NCBI RefSeq assembly: GCF_021442325.1
Contig: NZ_CP087879.1
Span: 930,001 to 994,000 of the forward strand
Length of the DNA stretch: 64,000 nucleotides
Direction of reading: 5' to 3'
Origin: Agromyces marinus
GTDB lineage: Bacteria > Actinomycetota > Actinomycetes > Actinomycetales > Microbacteriaceae
Shown: piece by piece, positions 52,429-61,528 of the stretch
Layout of the letters: each line of letters begins with the position of its first letter
Numbering within the stretch: the stretch's first letter is position 1
Made by a program: the position numbers and the translations under genes
Notes under the pieces: generated by a model
Database searches by the model: none
Told to the model about the DNA's origin: nothing
The model's input: the letters and a program-made list of their open reading frames with translations, nothing else

Positions 52429-53610
52429 TCAGACGAACGCGGCTTCGCCCGTGATCGCACGTCCCACGATGAGGGTGTTCATCTCGCGCGTGCCCTCGTA
52501 GGAGTACAGCGCCTCGGCGTCGGCGAAGAAGCGGGCGACGTCGTAGTCGAGCACGATGCCGTTGCCGCCGCACACTTCGCGGGCCCAGGCGACGGTCTCC
52601 CGCATCGCTGAGGTCGCGTACGCCTTGGCGAGCGCCGAGTGCTCGTCGCGCTGCTGCCCGGCGTCGAGCATCTGCGAGACGCGCACGACCATGCCGAGCG
52701 AGGCGGTGATGTTGCCGAGGCACTTCACGAGGAGGTCCTGGACGAGCTGGTGCGAGCCGATGGCCCGGCCGAACTGCTCGCGCCGCTTCGCATAGGCGAC
52801 GGCGGCCTCGTAGGCGCCGATGGCGGTGCCCACCGCGGCCCAGGCGACCTCGGCCCGGGTCTGGCGAAGCACCGCCGCCGTGTCGCGGAACGAGTTCGCG
52901 TTCTGCAGTCGCAGCGACTCGGGGACCCGGACGTCGGTGAGCGTGATGTCGGCGTTCTGCACCATGCGGAGGCTGATCTTGCCCTCGATCTTCGTCGCCT
53001 CGTAGCCGGGCGTCGAGGTCGGGACGATGAAGCCCTTGACCTGGCCATCGGCCTCGTCCTTGGCCCAGATGATCGTGATGTCCGACCAGGTGGCGTTCCC
53101 GATCCAGCGCTTCTCGCCGTTGAGCACCCAGTCGTCGCCCTCTCGGCGAGCCGTCGTGCGCAGGCCCCGGGCCGAGTCGGAGCCCGAGAGCGGCTCGGTC
53201 AGCCCGAACGCGCCGACGACCTCTCCGGAGGCGAGCTTCGGGATCCATTCGCGGCGCTGCTCGGCCGACCCCGCCACGGCGAGCGACCCGGTCGCGAGGC
53301 CGTTCTGCACGCCGACGAACGTGCCGATCGACGCGTCGACGCGGGCGAGTTCGAGCGCGACGAAGCCGCGGAACACCGCCGAGTTCTCGAAGGGCCTCGT
53401 CTCGTCCCACGCGAACGCGAGCGCGCCGTGCTCGGCGAGGGGCTTGACGACCTGGGTCGGAAACTCGGCCCGCTCCCAGTATTCGTTCGCGATCGGCCGG
53501 ACGTCGCTCTCGAGCCAGGCGCGGAGTGCGGCGAGCGCGTCCTTCTCGCGGTCGGACAGCAGCGCGGACTCGTACGAGTAGAAGTCGCTCGCGAGCGGCT
53601 CGAAGGACAT
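52429..53610 (-). CDS. Acyl-CoA dehydrogenase (glutaryl-CoA dehydrogenase-like)
   Basis: 393 residues. FAD enzyme of acyl-CoA oxidation. It has FGLTEPLSGSDSARGLRTTA (FAD/substrate loop), WVLNGEKRWIGNA, the arginine-containing AKRREQFGRAIGSHQLVQ and EVCGGNGIVLDYDVARFFADAEALYSYEGTREMN with the catalytic Glu in YEGT. That end is typical of the glutaryl-CoA/short-chain branch. ATG 53610 has AGAGGAG upstream. It is unrelated to the surrounding glycan genes and appears to be an ordinary metabolic gene. Confidence 0.9.
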   Translation of the reverse strand: MSFEPLASDFYSYESALLSDREKDALAALRAWLESDVRPIANEYWERAEFPTQVVKPLAEHGALAFAWDETRPFENSAVFRGFVALELARVDASIGTFVGVQNGLATGSLAVAGSAEQRREWIPKLASGEVVGAFGLTEPLSGSDSARGLRTTARREGDDWVLNGEKRWIGNATWSDITIIWAKDEADGQVKGFIVPTSTPGYEATKIEGKISLRMVQNADITLTDVRVPESLRLQNANSFRDTAAVLRQTRAEVAWAAVGTAIGAYEAAVAYAKRREQFGRAIGSHQLVQDLLVKCLGNITASLGMVVRVSQMLDAGQQRDEHSALAKAYATSAMRETVAWAREVCGGNGIVLDYDVARFFADAEALYSYEGTREMNTLIVGRAITGEAAFV

Positions 53611-53716
53611 GGGAACTCCTCTGGTGATCGGCGGCCTCCCGAGCGTAGGGGCGGCGTCGGCGTCGGCCGGGGTGCTTGGTAGCTTGGAGCCAAACCGCGA
53701 AAGGACCCTCACTGGC

Positions 53717-54976
53717 ATGTTTGTCGCGATCCGAAACACCCCACGGGACTACGCGTGGGGTTCTCGCACGGCGATCGCCGAGTTCATGGGGGTGGAGCCC
53801 AGCGGTGGACCCGAGGCCGAGCTGTGGCTGGGTGCGCACGCGGGATCGCCGTCGAAGCTCCTCGATGCCGTCGAGGGCGGTCCGTCCGATCTGGCCGACC
53901 TGATCGCCGCGGACCCGGTCGCAGCCCTGGGGCCCGAGGTCGCGGGTCGCGGACCGCGACTGCCGTTCCTGATGAAGGTGCTCGCGGCCGGCCGTCCGCT
54001 GTCGTTGCAGGCGCACCCGACGCCGGAGCAGGCCCGCGCGGGTTTCGAGCGCGAGGAGGCCGAGGGACCGGCGATCGACGCGTTCGACCGCAACTACAAG
54101 GACCCCTACGCCAAGCCCGAGCTCGTCGTCGCGGTCAGCGAGCGCTTCGAAGCCCTCTCGGGGTTCCGCCCGATCGAGGAGGTCGCCGGCATCGTCGCGA
54201 CGCTTCGGGCAGCGGATGCCGCGTCGGCCCGGCCGCAGCCGGGCGCGATCGACCTGCTGACGGCCAGGCTCGACGGTCCGGACGGCCTGCGCGAGACCGT
54301 CGCCTGGCTCCTGCTCGACGGGCGCGGCGGAGACAGCGGGGAGGCGGCGTGGCTCATCGAGCGCGTCGCCGCGCTCGCCGCGGGCGATGAGGCGCTCGCA
54401 ACACCGTACGCGGCGTCGTTCCTCACCGTGCTCGACCTCGCCGCGGAGTACCCGGGCGACCCGGGCATCGTCATCTCCCTGCTGCTGAACCGGGTGACGC
54501 TGCGGCGGGGCGAGGCCCTGTTCCTGGATGCCGGGAACATCCATGCCTACCTCGAGGGCCTCGGCATCGAGCTGATGGCGGCGAGCGACAACGTGCTCCG
54601 TGGCGGCCTCACTCCCAAGCACATCGACGTGCCCGAACTGCTCGAGGTGCTCGACTTCACGCCGATGGCGCCGCCACTACTGACGCCGATCGAGGTCGCT
54701 CCCGGGGTGCTGGAGTACCGCCCGGCCGGCCCGGACTTCACGCTCTTCCGGGTCGAGGGGTCGGGAGACACGCGGCTGGCGCTCTCCGGCCCCGCGCTGG
54801 TGCTGGTCGAAGGGGCGTGGGCCGAGGTTTCAAGCAGGTCGGGGCTGATGCGGATCGAGCGGGGCGATGCGCTATTCGTCTCCCCTGACGAGCGCGCGCT
54901 CTCCTTCGAGATGGCCGGGACCGCCTGGGTGGCTACCACGACCGAGCGCACTACTAGACCCCTGCCGCGAGCGTGA
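53717..54976 (+). CDS. manA: Mannose-6-phosphate isomerase, class I
   Basis: 419 residues. Interconverts fructose-6-P and mannose-6-P, the entry to GDP-mannose. RNTPRDYAWGSRTAIAEF, ELWLGAHAGSPS, zinc-site Q-A-H-P in SLQAHPTPEQA, KPELVVAVSERFEALSGF (second metal ligand Glu), and LDAGNIHAYLEGLGIELMAASDNVLRGGLTPKHID (third ligands), all in order. ATG 53717 lies 11 bases after AAAGGA. Confidence 0.95.
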   Translation: MFVAIRNTPRDYAWGSRTAIAEFMGVEPSGGPEAELWLGAHAGSPSKLLDAVEGGPSDLADLIAADPVAALGPEVAGRGPRLPFLMKVLAAGRPLSLQAHPTPEQARAGFEREEAEGPAIDAFDRNYKDPYAKPELVVAVSERFEALSGFRPIEEVAGIVATLRAADAASARPQPGAIDLLTARLDGPDGLRETVAWLLLDGRGGDSGEAAWLIERVAALAAGDEALATPYAASFLTVLDLAAEYPGDPGIVISLLLNRVTLRRGEALFLDAGNIHAYLEGLGIELMAASDNVLRGGLTPKHIDVPELLEVLDFTPMAPPLLTPIEVAPGVLEYRPAGPDFTLFRVEGSGDTRLALSGPALVLVEGAWAEVSSRSGLMRIERGDALFVSPDERALSFEMAGTAWVATTTERTTRPLPRA

Positions 54977-54988
54977 CGCAACCCCGCT

Positions 54989-56433
54989 TCATCGCACGAG
55001 CCACCGCTTGCGGCTGCTGACCTGTCGCTCGAGAGCGTCGATCCTCATCAGCGCGGATCGGAGTTCGTCCTCGAGGCCAGGTTCGGCAGCGGCCGGAGCC
55101 TGGGGCTTGAAGGGCGGGATGTACCCCCCGCGCCACCGCGCCTTGTCAGACGGAGCGCCTTGTCGCAGCCAGCGAACGCGATCGATGAGAACGGCGGCCG
55201 TGTCGACGTTCTTCGCGCTGATCGGAAGCACGGCAGGCGGGTAGGTCGTGCCCGCGAGAAGCTCGTCGTACTCGTCATTCGCCTGACCCGGTTCGAAGAT
55301 GTTGGGCACATCATTCCAGCGAGGAACGATGCGAACCGGCTCGACGCCTCCGCTCGGAACGCGTTGAACCCTGTGAAATCCACCGTCGCCGCAAGGTCTG
55401 CTGCATCGACGGACGCGGCTTCACCGACGAGCTGGAACGGAATGCAGTGGTATTCAGCGAGTTCCAGCGTCCGGGCGTCGTGCGAGAGCAGCATGGCGGG
55501 AGTCCCTGCCGCCAGCGCGGCGATCGTGCCATGGATGCGGGTTCCGAAGGCGAACTGGCGCTCGCGCAGGAAGGCTGTCCAAGGCTCCGGGTCCACGAAG
55601 AACCGTACTTGCCCCTCTCGATAGAGCGGATGGCTGGGATACAACGGCAGACGCGCATCCCTGTACGCGATCGGCTCGCCCCACATCATGAGTGCGAGTT
55701 CATGGGCCTCTTGGGGGATGTAGACGAGGTCACGGTACCTGGCGACGTTCGTCTCGACGATCTCACCCATGCGAGAAGCGCTCGGGGTGATGTTGATCGC
55801 CAGCGGAGACTCGGGCGTCACATCAGCGGGAGACGCGATCTGCTCGGGTGCGAGTTCCATGTTGAGTGACGGGCACCCGATGATATCGACGACGTCCGTC
55901 GGAAAGCCAAGGGCTTCGAGATAGTTGGCGGTGCGCCGACCGCGCACGCCGATCGAGGCGGACTTCTCGAGCACTGCCCGAACGAAGGCGCGTGCCGCTT
56001 GGTCGACGCTCTCGCCCGCTGTGAATCGCCCGTCGACTCGCTCGATGTTCTGGACGCCCACACCCGCGACGACTGTGGGGATGGTCATTCGTTCGACCGC
56101 ACGTGTCAGCCGCCGCAATGAGCCCTCGAACTCGGGCCGGAACGCGTTCGCGAGGGGGATGACGTAGCGGTCAAATTCCCCATTGATGCGCTCGATGTGC
56201 GCGTCGGCCTCGCCGTTGCCAGGAAGTTCCGTGAGCAGAGAGTCGGACACGGTGCTCGCGCCGCGGACATTCACCGCTCGGAAGACCGAGTTCGTGAATA
56301 GCAGGTTGCCCACGTTCGCGCCGAACACACCCCACCCGTTCCTCGCGAGGGACCCCTCATGCGAAACCACATGATGTGGCGCCTTGCCGGAGCGGACGAG
56401 CGTGCGAACGGTGGGCGACGTTGACCCGGGCAT
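54989..56433 (-). pseudogene. Polysaccharide pyruvyl transferase family gene with a frameshift
   Basis: Pyruvyl transferase-type GT-B protein: GSLARNGWGVFGANVGNLLFTN, VAGVGVQNIERV, SIGVRGRRTANYLEALGF, IIGCPSLNM, INITPSASRMGE and the C-terminal FAFGTRIHGTIAALAAGTPAML (R-x-H motif). Homology-like sequence leaves this frame near 55310-55325, after RFASFLAG; the continuation (DVPNIFEPGQANDEYDELLAG, then a coiled-coil end) is in another frame and ends at 54989. The whole span is 1445 bases, one short of 482 codons, as expected for a single-base deletion. Without the shift the first frame runs to 55048 with an Arg/Ser-rich, non-family tail. ATG 56433 follows GGAG. It could be a pseudogene, a sequencing error, or an intact protein with a changed tail. 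Confidence 0.75.
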
Positions 56434-56538
56434 ATGACTCCAATTCCTCATACGGCCACCAATCGGCCGGCAGCGATCGATGAGCGCGACGGGAAGGTAG
56501 TCTAGGCCGGTTGTTCCGAACCCCAGATGAGGATACAA

Positions 56539-59500
56539 GTGTCATTCAAGTCATCGCTGCTCCGCGTTGCGGGCAGTACCCGACTTCTCCCCGCCCGAGA
56601 ACGTACACGGGCGGTGCACACCTGGATCAGGGCAGCTGGCATGCGCGCCAGCTGGCTGATCCGGCGCGGGCGGCCGATCGCGGGCCTCATGTCTGTTGTG
56701 GTGCCTGTCTACAACGTCGAGCGGTATCTGGAAGACATGATGCAGTCCCTCCGTCGACAGACGTACCGGAACATCGAGATCATCGTCATCGACGACGGCA
56801 GCACTGATGGAAGCTCACGGATCCTCCAGAGCCTGAAATGGCGTGAACCTCGGCTTCGCGTGATTCGCAAGGCGAACGCGGGGCTTGGAGCGGCTCGGAA
56901 CACGGGCGTGGGGTTCGCGCGAGGCGAGTACCTCACATTCATCGATAGCGATGACACCGTCGATCGGCACGCGTTCAAGTACGCCATCCAGACGCTCGGC
57001 GAGACGCAATCGGATTTCGCGGTCGCCCCGTACCGACGACTCGTCCGCGACATGGAGCGCCCAGCTGGGCCTTGGATCTACGCCGCACATGAGACCGAAC
57101 GCCGCGGAACGAACCTGGTCGAGTTTCCGCAGATCCAAGTCAACGCCGTCGCATGGAGCAAGGTGTATCGCATGCGGTTCTGGCTCGACCAGGGACTGTC
57201 GTTCCCGGAGGGCGTTCTCTACGAGGACCAGCCCGTATCGACTCGGGCCTACGCCGCAGCGAGTTCATTCGACGTGCTGACGCACCCTTCGGTGAACTGG
57301 CGGGTCCGGGACGACGGGTCGTCGATCACGCAGTCGGCGCTTTCGGTCCGGAACACCACCGACCACCTGGAGGCCGCACTCGCTTCGCTCGCGAGTCTCG
57401 AACAGGCTGGCCTGAACGTAGCCCGGGTCGAGCGACTCCGGCAGCTCCTCGCCAATGACTATTCGCATGTGATTCCGCTGCTTCCACGTGCGAGTGAAGA
57501 GGAATGGAACGCGTTCGCTTCCGCTGTCCGAGCGCTCGTCGCCGAGGTCGGAGACGACGGGGACGTGTGGCGACACGTCCACGCACGGAACAAGATCTGC
57601 TTCTGGCTCCTGGCGCACGAATCGCGCGCGCGACTTGATGAGTACATCCTCGCTGGCAACTGGAATGGCTCAACCGATGAGACCCTCGTGCGGGGCGACC
57701 AGGTGTTCGCGGTGCCGCCCGCCGACTTCCTCGCACTGGCTGAGATTCCTCGGGCGGCGTTCGCCCTCAGCACGTTCGAGACCCGGCTGAGGAGCGAGAC
57801 CTCTCGCTCGATCTGGAGGGGCGACGTGCTGGAGATCTCCGGGCACGCCGTCATTTCCGGCGTCGATCCGGGTCGCTTCCCTGCGCAGATCAGCGCTGAG
57901 GCCGTCGATCAAACCACGGGCCGGCGGTTCCCGCTCCGGGCGGCCTTCAGTCCTGACTCCCTCGATACGACGGCCTTCAGCTCCAAGTTCATGGATGGCA
58001 CGAAGGCGCATTTCACCATCGACGTCGACGCCGTCACCCTTGCATCGGAGCCCGGTGAGTTCGAGATCGAGTTGACGCTCCGAGTCGGCGACCTCGTCCG
58101 CAGCAGGTCGCTGCACGATCATCGCGAGACTCGGTCGCTGGCAGCGAGGAACGTCGGCGACAAGATCGTCGACACCTACTCCGACCGAAGGGGATACCTA
58201 GCCCTGCGAGTCACTGAGCCCGCCGCAACAATCGCTTCCACCGAGATTCGCGGACGAAGCATTCGCGTCGAACTGGAAGCAGCGCAGCAGTTCACCAGCC
58301 TTGGGCTAGTGAGGACGTCCGATCGGTTCAATCTTCCGATCGCGGTCGAGAGTTTGCTTCGGACCGGGCCGACTACAGCTCGCGCAACGCTTCGCCTTCC
58401 CGCCGAACCCTCCGCCGCGATGGGTGGTGACCACCGACGACGAGTCTGGCGGCTGGTGGTCGGCGACGACAGCGGTCGCTGGTCGAATGTCACTGCAGCG
58501 CGGGACACGCCGTATGAGGGCGATACCCTCGGTGCTGCATCCGTCACGATCGAGCGGCGCCTCGGAGGCGCGTTGCTTCGCAGCCGGGTCTCGCCAGCGG
58601 ATCCGCATCGCGATTACATCCCTGGAGCCACCGCAATCGTCGTCGAGAGGCTGCATTGCGCGACGGTGACCGCCGTGACAGTCATGGGAACGGAGCTTCG
58701 GGTCTCACTGGCCGCATTCGGATTGTCGCCTCGTGCCGAGATCGAGTTGACCTCGGGCAAGACGACGATCGTCGCGCGAGTCAGTGAAGTCGACGGAGCA
58801 CCGGTCGCTCGCTTCGATCTCGCGGGTCAGAACTGGGGGATCTCTACACCGTCGCTGCCGCGTGGTGACTACAGGCTGCGGATCGTCGACTCGGGTGTGA
58901 CGATTACCCCGTTCGTCTCGGGTGATTTCGCCCAGAGGCTCCCGATGGTCGAGTTCGGCGACCATGTGCGAGCCTGGATCGCGGCACGCCCGAACCGAAG
59001 CCTGCAGATCTCACTCAGCGCGCCGCTCCGGAACTTCCAACGAAGTCCGTACCAGCTCGAACGGCAACGAGCGTCCTCGATCCTCAGGGTTGCCGACCGT
59101 GAGCCGCAGCCTTCGGTGTTCTTCCGGTCCCTCTATGGGGAGGTCGCGGGAGACTCTGCCGAGGCGATCCATCATGAACTGCGGCGTCGTTCGAGTTCGC
59201 TCAAACTGTTGTGGTCGACGGTGGACGCATCCGTTCCCATCCCCGAGGGCGGCGACCGCATCTATGAGGGTTCTACCGAGTTCGTTCGGGCCATCTCCGA
59301 GTCGAAGTACGTCGTAGTGAACGTGCACCAGCCCGATTGGTTTGCGAAGTCGCCCGGGCAGACCCTCATCCAGACCATGCACGGTTACCCGTTCAAACTC
59401 GCGGGCCGACGCCACTGGGAAGTGAGTGATCTCCCACCGAGTCGCGTCGAGTCGTTCCTCTTTCGCGCCTCGGAATGGGACTACTTCGTCTCACCCTCGG

Positions 59501-60198
59501 CGTACTCGACACCGCTCCTGGAGGAGTTCCTGCCCGCGGACTGGACGGGGACCATGCTCGAGATCGGCTACCCACGGAACGATGTGCTCGTCAGGGACCA
59601 CTCAGAATTGCGGCGAACCACACGCGCAGCGCTTGGAATTCCCGACGGACGCATCGCGGTGTTGTACGCTCCGACCTATCGTGACTATCTCTCAGTAGAC
59701 GAGTTCCGCGCCGAAGCGCTTACGGCGCTCGACCTGCGGGCGCTCGCCTCCGCGTTGTCACGCACTCACACGATACTCGTACGCGGGCACGTCATGAATG
59801 CGCGGATGGGGTTCTCGAAGCGGTCGCCGAACGTCATCGATGTCACCGAATATCCGTCGATCGCCGGACTGACAGCAGCGAGTGATGCGGCGATCCTCGA
59901 CTACTCGTCGCTGCGATTCGACTACGCGTTGACGGGCAAGCCGATGCTCTTCTTCAACCCCGATCGCGAACGATACTTCGAGAGCCGCCCATCGATGATG
60001 CCCTACGAGGGCACAGCGCCGGGTCCCTGGCTGACCAGCACGTCTGATGTAACCCGAGCACTTCGGAGGCTCGACCGTATCGAGCATCGCTTCGCATCCG
60101 ATGTGGATCGCTTCCGCTCGCGTTTCATGGAGCTCGAGGACGGGAACGCTGCTGCACGGCTGGTCGATCGGGTGTTCGTCCCCCGTGGAGACGCCTAG
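56539..60198 (+). CDS. GT2-TagF fusion, teichoic-acid-type polymerase
   Basis: 1219 residues. Residues ~50-270 are a GT2 domain (MSVVVPVYNVERYLEDM, VIDDGSTDGSS, TFIDSDDTVD). Residues ~400-800 are beta-rich repeats of unknown function. Residues ~840-1210 are a CDP-glycerol/ribitol phosphotransferase (TagF/TarL-like) domain: QTMHGYPFKLAGRRH, GYPRNDVLVRD, VLYAPTYRDY, ILVRGHVMNA, TEYPSIAGLTAASDAAILDYSSLRFDYALTGKPMLFF. It would link a sugar and a polyol phosphate in a wall polymer, and CDP-ribitol is available from the 45385 gene. GTG 56539 has GAGGA five bases upstream; ATG 56527 is possible. The gene has lower GC and more A/T-ending codons than its surroundings. Confidence 0.88.
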   Translation: MSFKSSLLRVAGSTRLLPARERTRAVHTWIRAAGMRASWLIRRGRPIAGLMSVVVPVYNVERYLEDMMQSLRRQTYRNIEIIVIDDGSTDGSSRILQSLKWREPRLRVIRKANAGLGAARNTGVGFARGEYLTFIDSDDTVDRHAFKYAIQTLGETQSDFAVAPYRRLVRDMERPAGPWIYAAHETERRGTNLVEFPQIQVNAVAWSKVYRMRFWLDQGLSFPEGVLYEDQPVSTRAYAAASSFDVLTHPSVNWRVRDDGSSITQSALSVRNTTDHLEAALASLASLEQAGLNVARVERLRQLLANDYSHVIPLLPRASEEEWNAFASAVRALVAEVGDDGDVWRHVHARNKICFWLLAHESRARLDEYILAGNWNGSTDETLVRGDQVFAVPPADFLALAEIPRAAFALSTFETRLRSETSRSIWRGDVLEISGHAVISGVDPGRFPAQISAEAVDQTTGRRFPLRAAFSPDSLDTTAFSSKFMDGTKAHFTIDVDAVTLASEPGEFEIELTLRVGDLVRSRSLHDHRETRSLAARNVGDKIVDTYSDRRGYLALRVTEPAATIASTEIRGRSIRVELEAAQQFTSLGLVRTSDRFNLPIAVESLLRTGPTTARATLRLPAEPSAAMGGDHRRRVWRLVVGDDSGRWSNVTAARDTPYEGDTLGAASVTIERRLGGALLRSRVSPADPHRDYIPGATAIVVERLHCATVTAVTVMGTELRVSLAAFGLSPRAEIELTSGKTTIVARVSEVDGAPVARFDLAGQNWGISTPSLPRGDYRLRIVDSGVTITPFVSGDFAQRLPMVEFGDHVRAWIAARPNRSLQISLSAPLRNFQRSPYQLERQRASSILRVADREPQPSVFFRSLYGEVAGDSAEAIHHELRRRSSSLKLLWSTVDASVPIPEGGDRIYEGSTEFVRAISESKYVVVNVHQPDWFAKSPGQTLIQTMHGYPFKLAGRRHWEVSDLPPSRVESFLFRASEWDYFVSPSAYSTPLLEEFLPADWTGTMLEIGYPRNDVLVRDHSELRRTTRAALGIPDGRIAVLYAPTYRDYLSVDEFRAEALTALDLRALASALSRTHTILVRGHVMNARMGFSKRSPNVIDVTEYPSIAGLTAASDAAILDYSSLRFDYALTGKPMLFFNPDRERYFESRPSMMPYEGTAPGPWLTSTSDVTRALRRLDRIEHRFASDVDRFRSRFMELEDGNAAARLVDRVFVPRGDA

Positions 60199-60235
60199 GC
60201 TCCGAACACTTGCGCCGCTTTCGCGTCACCCGGCC

Positions 60236-60263
60236 GCGAGCGGATGCCGCGGCATCCGCTCGC
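60236..60263. repeat. 28-bp perfect palindrome with flanking 13-bp direct repeats
   Basis: The sequence from 60236 to 60263 equals its own reverse complement (centre GCCG|CGGC). The direct repeat GCGTCACCCGGCC lies on both sides (60223-60235 and 60274-60286), the second inside the end of the regulator gene. It could act as a bidirectional terminator between convergent genes, though an RNA hairpin here would have only a small loop. Confidence 0.6.
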
Positions 60264-60276
60264 CGCGACCAGGGCG

Positions 60277-61233
60277 TCACCCGGCCTGGCGCGGCCCGAA
60301 CACCTTGCGGTACTGCGTGGGCGTGGTCTGGAGCACCTTGACGAAGTGGTGGCGCATGACGGCCGCTGCGCCGAAGCCGGTCTCGCGGGCGATCTCCTCG
60401 AGCGTGAGGCCGGTCTCCTCCAGGAACTGCTGGGCGCGGAGCAGCCGCTGCCGGTTGAGCCACGCGTTGGGCGTGGTGCCCGTCTCGGCGCGGAAGCGGC
60501 GCGCGAACGTGCGCGGCGACATGAGCGCCTTGCGCGCGAGGCGGTCGACGGTGAGGTCTTCGTCGAGGTGCTCCAGCATCCACTCGGTGACCTCGGTGAG
60601 CGAGTCGCTGCGGCACTCGACGACGGGCGTGCGGATGAACTGGGACTGGCCGCCGTCGCGCTGCGGCGGCACGACCATGCGGCGGGCGACGATGTTCGCG
60701 GCGGTCGCGCCGAGTTCGGTGCGCACGATGTGCAGGGCCGCATCGATGCCGGCCGCGGTGCCCGCGCCGGTGACGACGTGGCCGTCCTGGACGAAGAGCA
60801 CGTCGGGGTCGACCTCGGTCGCGGGGAACATCTCGGCGAGCCGGTCGGTGTACATCCAGTGCGTGGTCGAGCGTCGCCCGTCGAGCACGCCGGCCCGGCC
60901 GAGGGTGAATGCGCCCGAGCAGACGGAGAGGACCCACGCGCCCCGATCGACGGCGTCCCGGATGACGCGGAGGACCTCGGGGTGCGAGGCCTCGTCGATG
61001 AGCGAGGCGGGGACGGCGACGAGGTCCGCGGTCTCGGCTGCGGTCAGGTCTTCGCGGACGAGCACGTCGAAGCCGAGCTTGGTCGGGATGGGGCCGGGCT
61101 CGGCCGCGACGACGTGGAAGTCGAACGTGGGGCCGCCGTGTTCGGTGCGGTCGATGCCGAACACCTCGCAGATCACGCCGAACTCGAACGGCGCCATCTG
61201 CGGCAGGGCGATGCAGGCGATGGTGCGGAGCAC
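60277..61233 (-). CDS. GlxA-family transcriptional regulator (DJ-1/PfpI + AraC)
   Basis: 318 residues. Residues ~1-190 form a DJ-1/PfpI-like domain (IALPQMAPFEFGVICEVFG; nucleophile-elbow-like VLSVCSGAFTLGRAGVLDG with Cys ~105; TGAGTAAGIDAALH). Residues ~215-318 hold the two-helix AraC HTH (LARKALMSPRTFARRFRAETGTTPNAWL; EEIARETGFGAAAVMRHHF). Such regulators respond to small metabolites. GTG 61233 has a perfect AGGAGG. The divergent gap to the micro-protein gene holds matching inverted sites, suggesting autoregulation. Confidence 0.92.
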   Translation of the reverse strand: MLRTIACIALPQMAPFEFGVICEVFGIDRTEHGGPTFDFHVVAAEPGPIPTKLGFDVLVREDLTAAETADLVAVPASLIDEASHPEVLRVIRDAVDRGAWVLSVCSGAFTLGRAGVLDGRRSTTHWMYTDRLAEMFPATEVDPDVLFVQDGHVVTGAGTAAGIDAALHIVRTELGATAANIVARRMVVPPQRDGGQSQFIRTPVVECRSDSLTEVTEWMLEHLDEDLTVDRLARKALMSPRTFARRFRAETGTTPNAWLNRQRLLRAQQFLEETGLTLEEIARETGFGAAAVMRHHFVKVLQTTPTQYRKVFGPRQAG

Positions 61234-61255
61234 GGATCCTCCTCGACTCGGCGGT

Positions 61256-61326
61256 GGCAGGAATGTGCCGATCTGTGGCGAGTCTGCCACTTTCGGCAGG
61301 ATCTTGCAAGGGGCACAATTCCTGCC
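61256..61326. promoter_or_regulatory. Operator-like inverted sites in the divergent gap
   Basis: GGCAGGAATGTGCC (61256-61269) reappears inverted as GGCACAATTCCTGCC (61312-61326), one base longer, so each copy lies at the start of one divergent gene. Between them are GTGGC/GCCAC and GGCAGG half-sites. This looks like binding sites for the adjacent AraC-type regulator. Confidence 0.5.
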
Positions 61327-61476
61327 ATGGAACTCATGATGCTGCTCATCCTCGGCGGCCTCGCGGTGTGGGGCGTCGTCGCGACGCTCCTGCGCCTGGA
61401 CTCCGACGGCTACGGCCGTCCCGAGATCCGCGACCGCGTGCGTCACGTCGAGCACACGCCGCTGCGTCGCGCCTGA
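61327..61476 (+). CDS. Small single-pass membrane protein (49 aa)
   Basis: 49 residues. One hydrophobic helix at ~3-22 (LMMLLILGGLAVWGVVATLL), then a short basic end with DSDGYGRPEIRDRVR. I recall similar mini-proteins with a DGYGR segment from Microbacteriaceae, always hypothetical. The ATG directly abuts an inverted site shared with the divergent regulator gene, and no ribosome-binding site is visible. Function unknown; regulation by the GlxA-type protein is suggested by layout. Confidence 0.65.
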   Translation: MELMMLLILGGLAVWGVVATLLRLDSDGYGRPEIRDRVRHVEHTPLRRA

Positions 61477-61484
61477 GCCGCCGC

Positions 61485-61490
61485 TAGCAT
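61485..61490 (+). promoter_or_regulatory. Candidate -10 element of galE
   Basis: TAGCAT; predicts a leader of about 32 bases ahead of ATG 61529 containing the dyad at 61499-61515 and a GGAAGGA ribosome-binding site. Confidence 0.4.
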
Positions 61491-61498
61491 CGTCACGA

Positions 61499-61515
61499 CG
61501 CCGGAGGCTCCGGCG
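61499..61515. promoter_or_regulatory. 17-base dyad in the galE leader
   Basis: CGCCGGAG-g-CTCCGGCG, perfect 8-1-8 dyad. The centre is too tight for an ideal RNA loop, so a protein operator is as likely as a leader hairpin. Confidence 0.4.
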
Positions 61516-61528
61516 GCGGAAGGACGAG

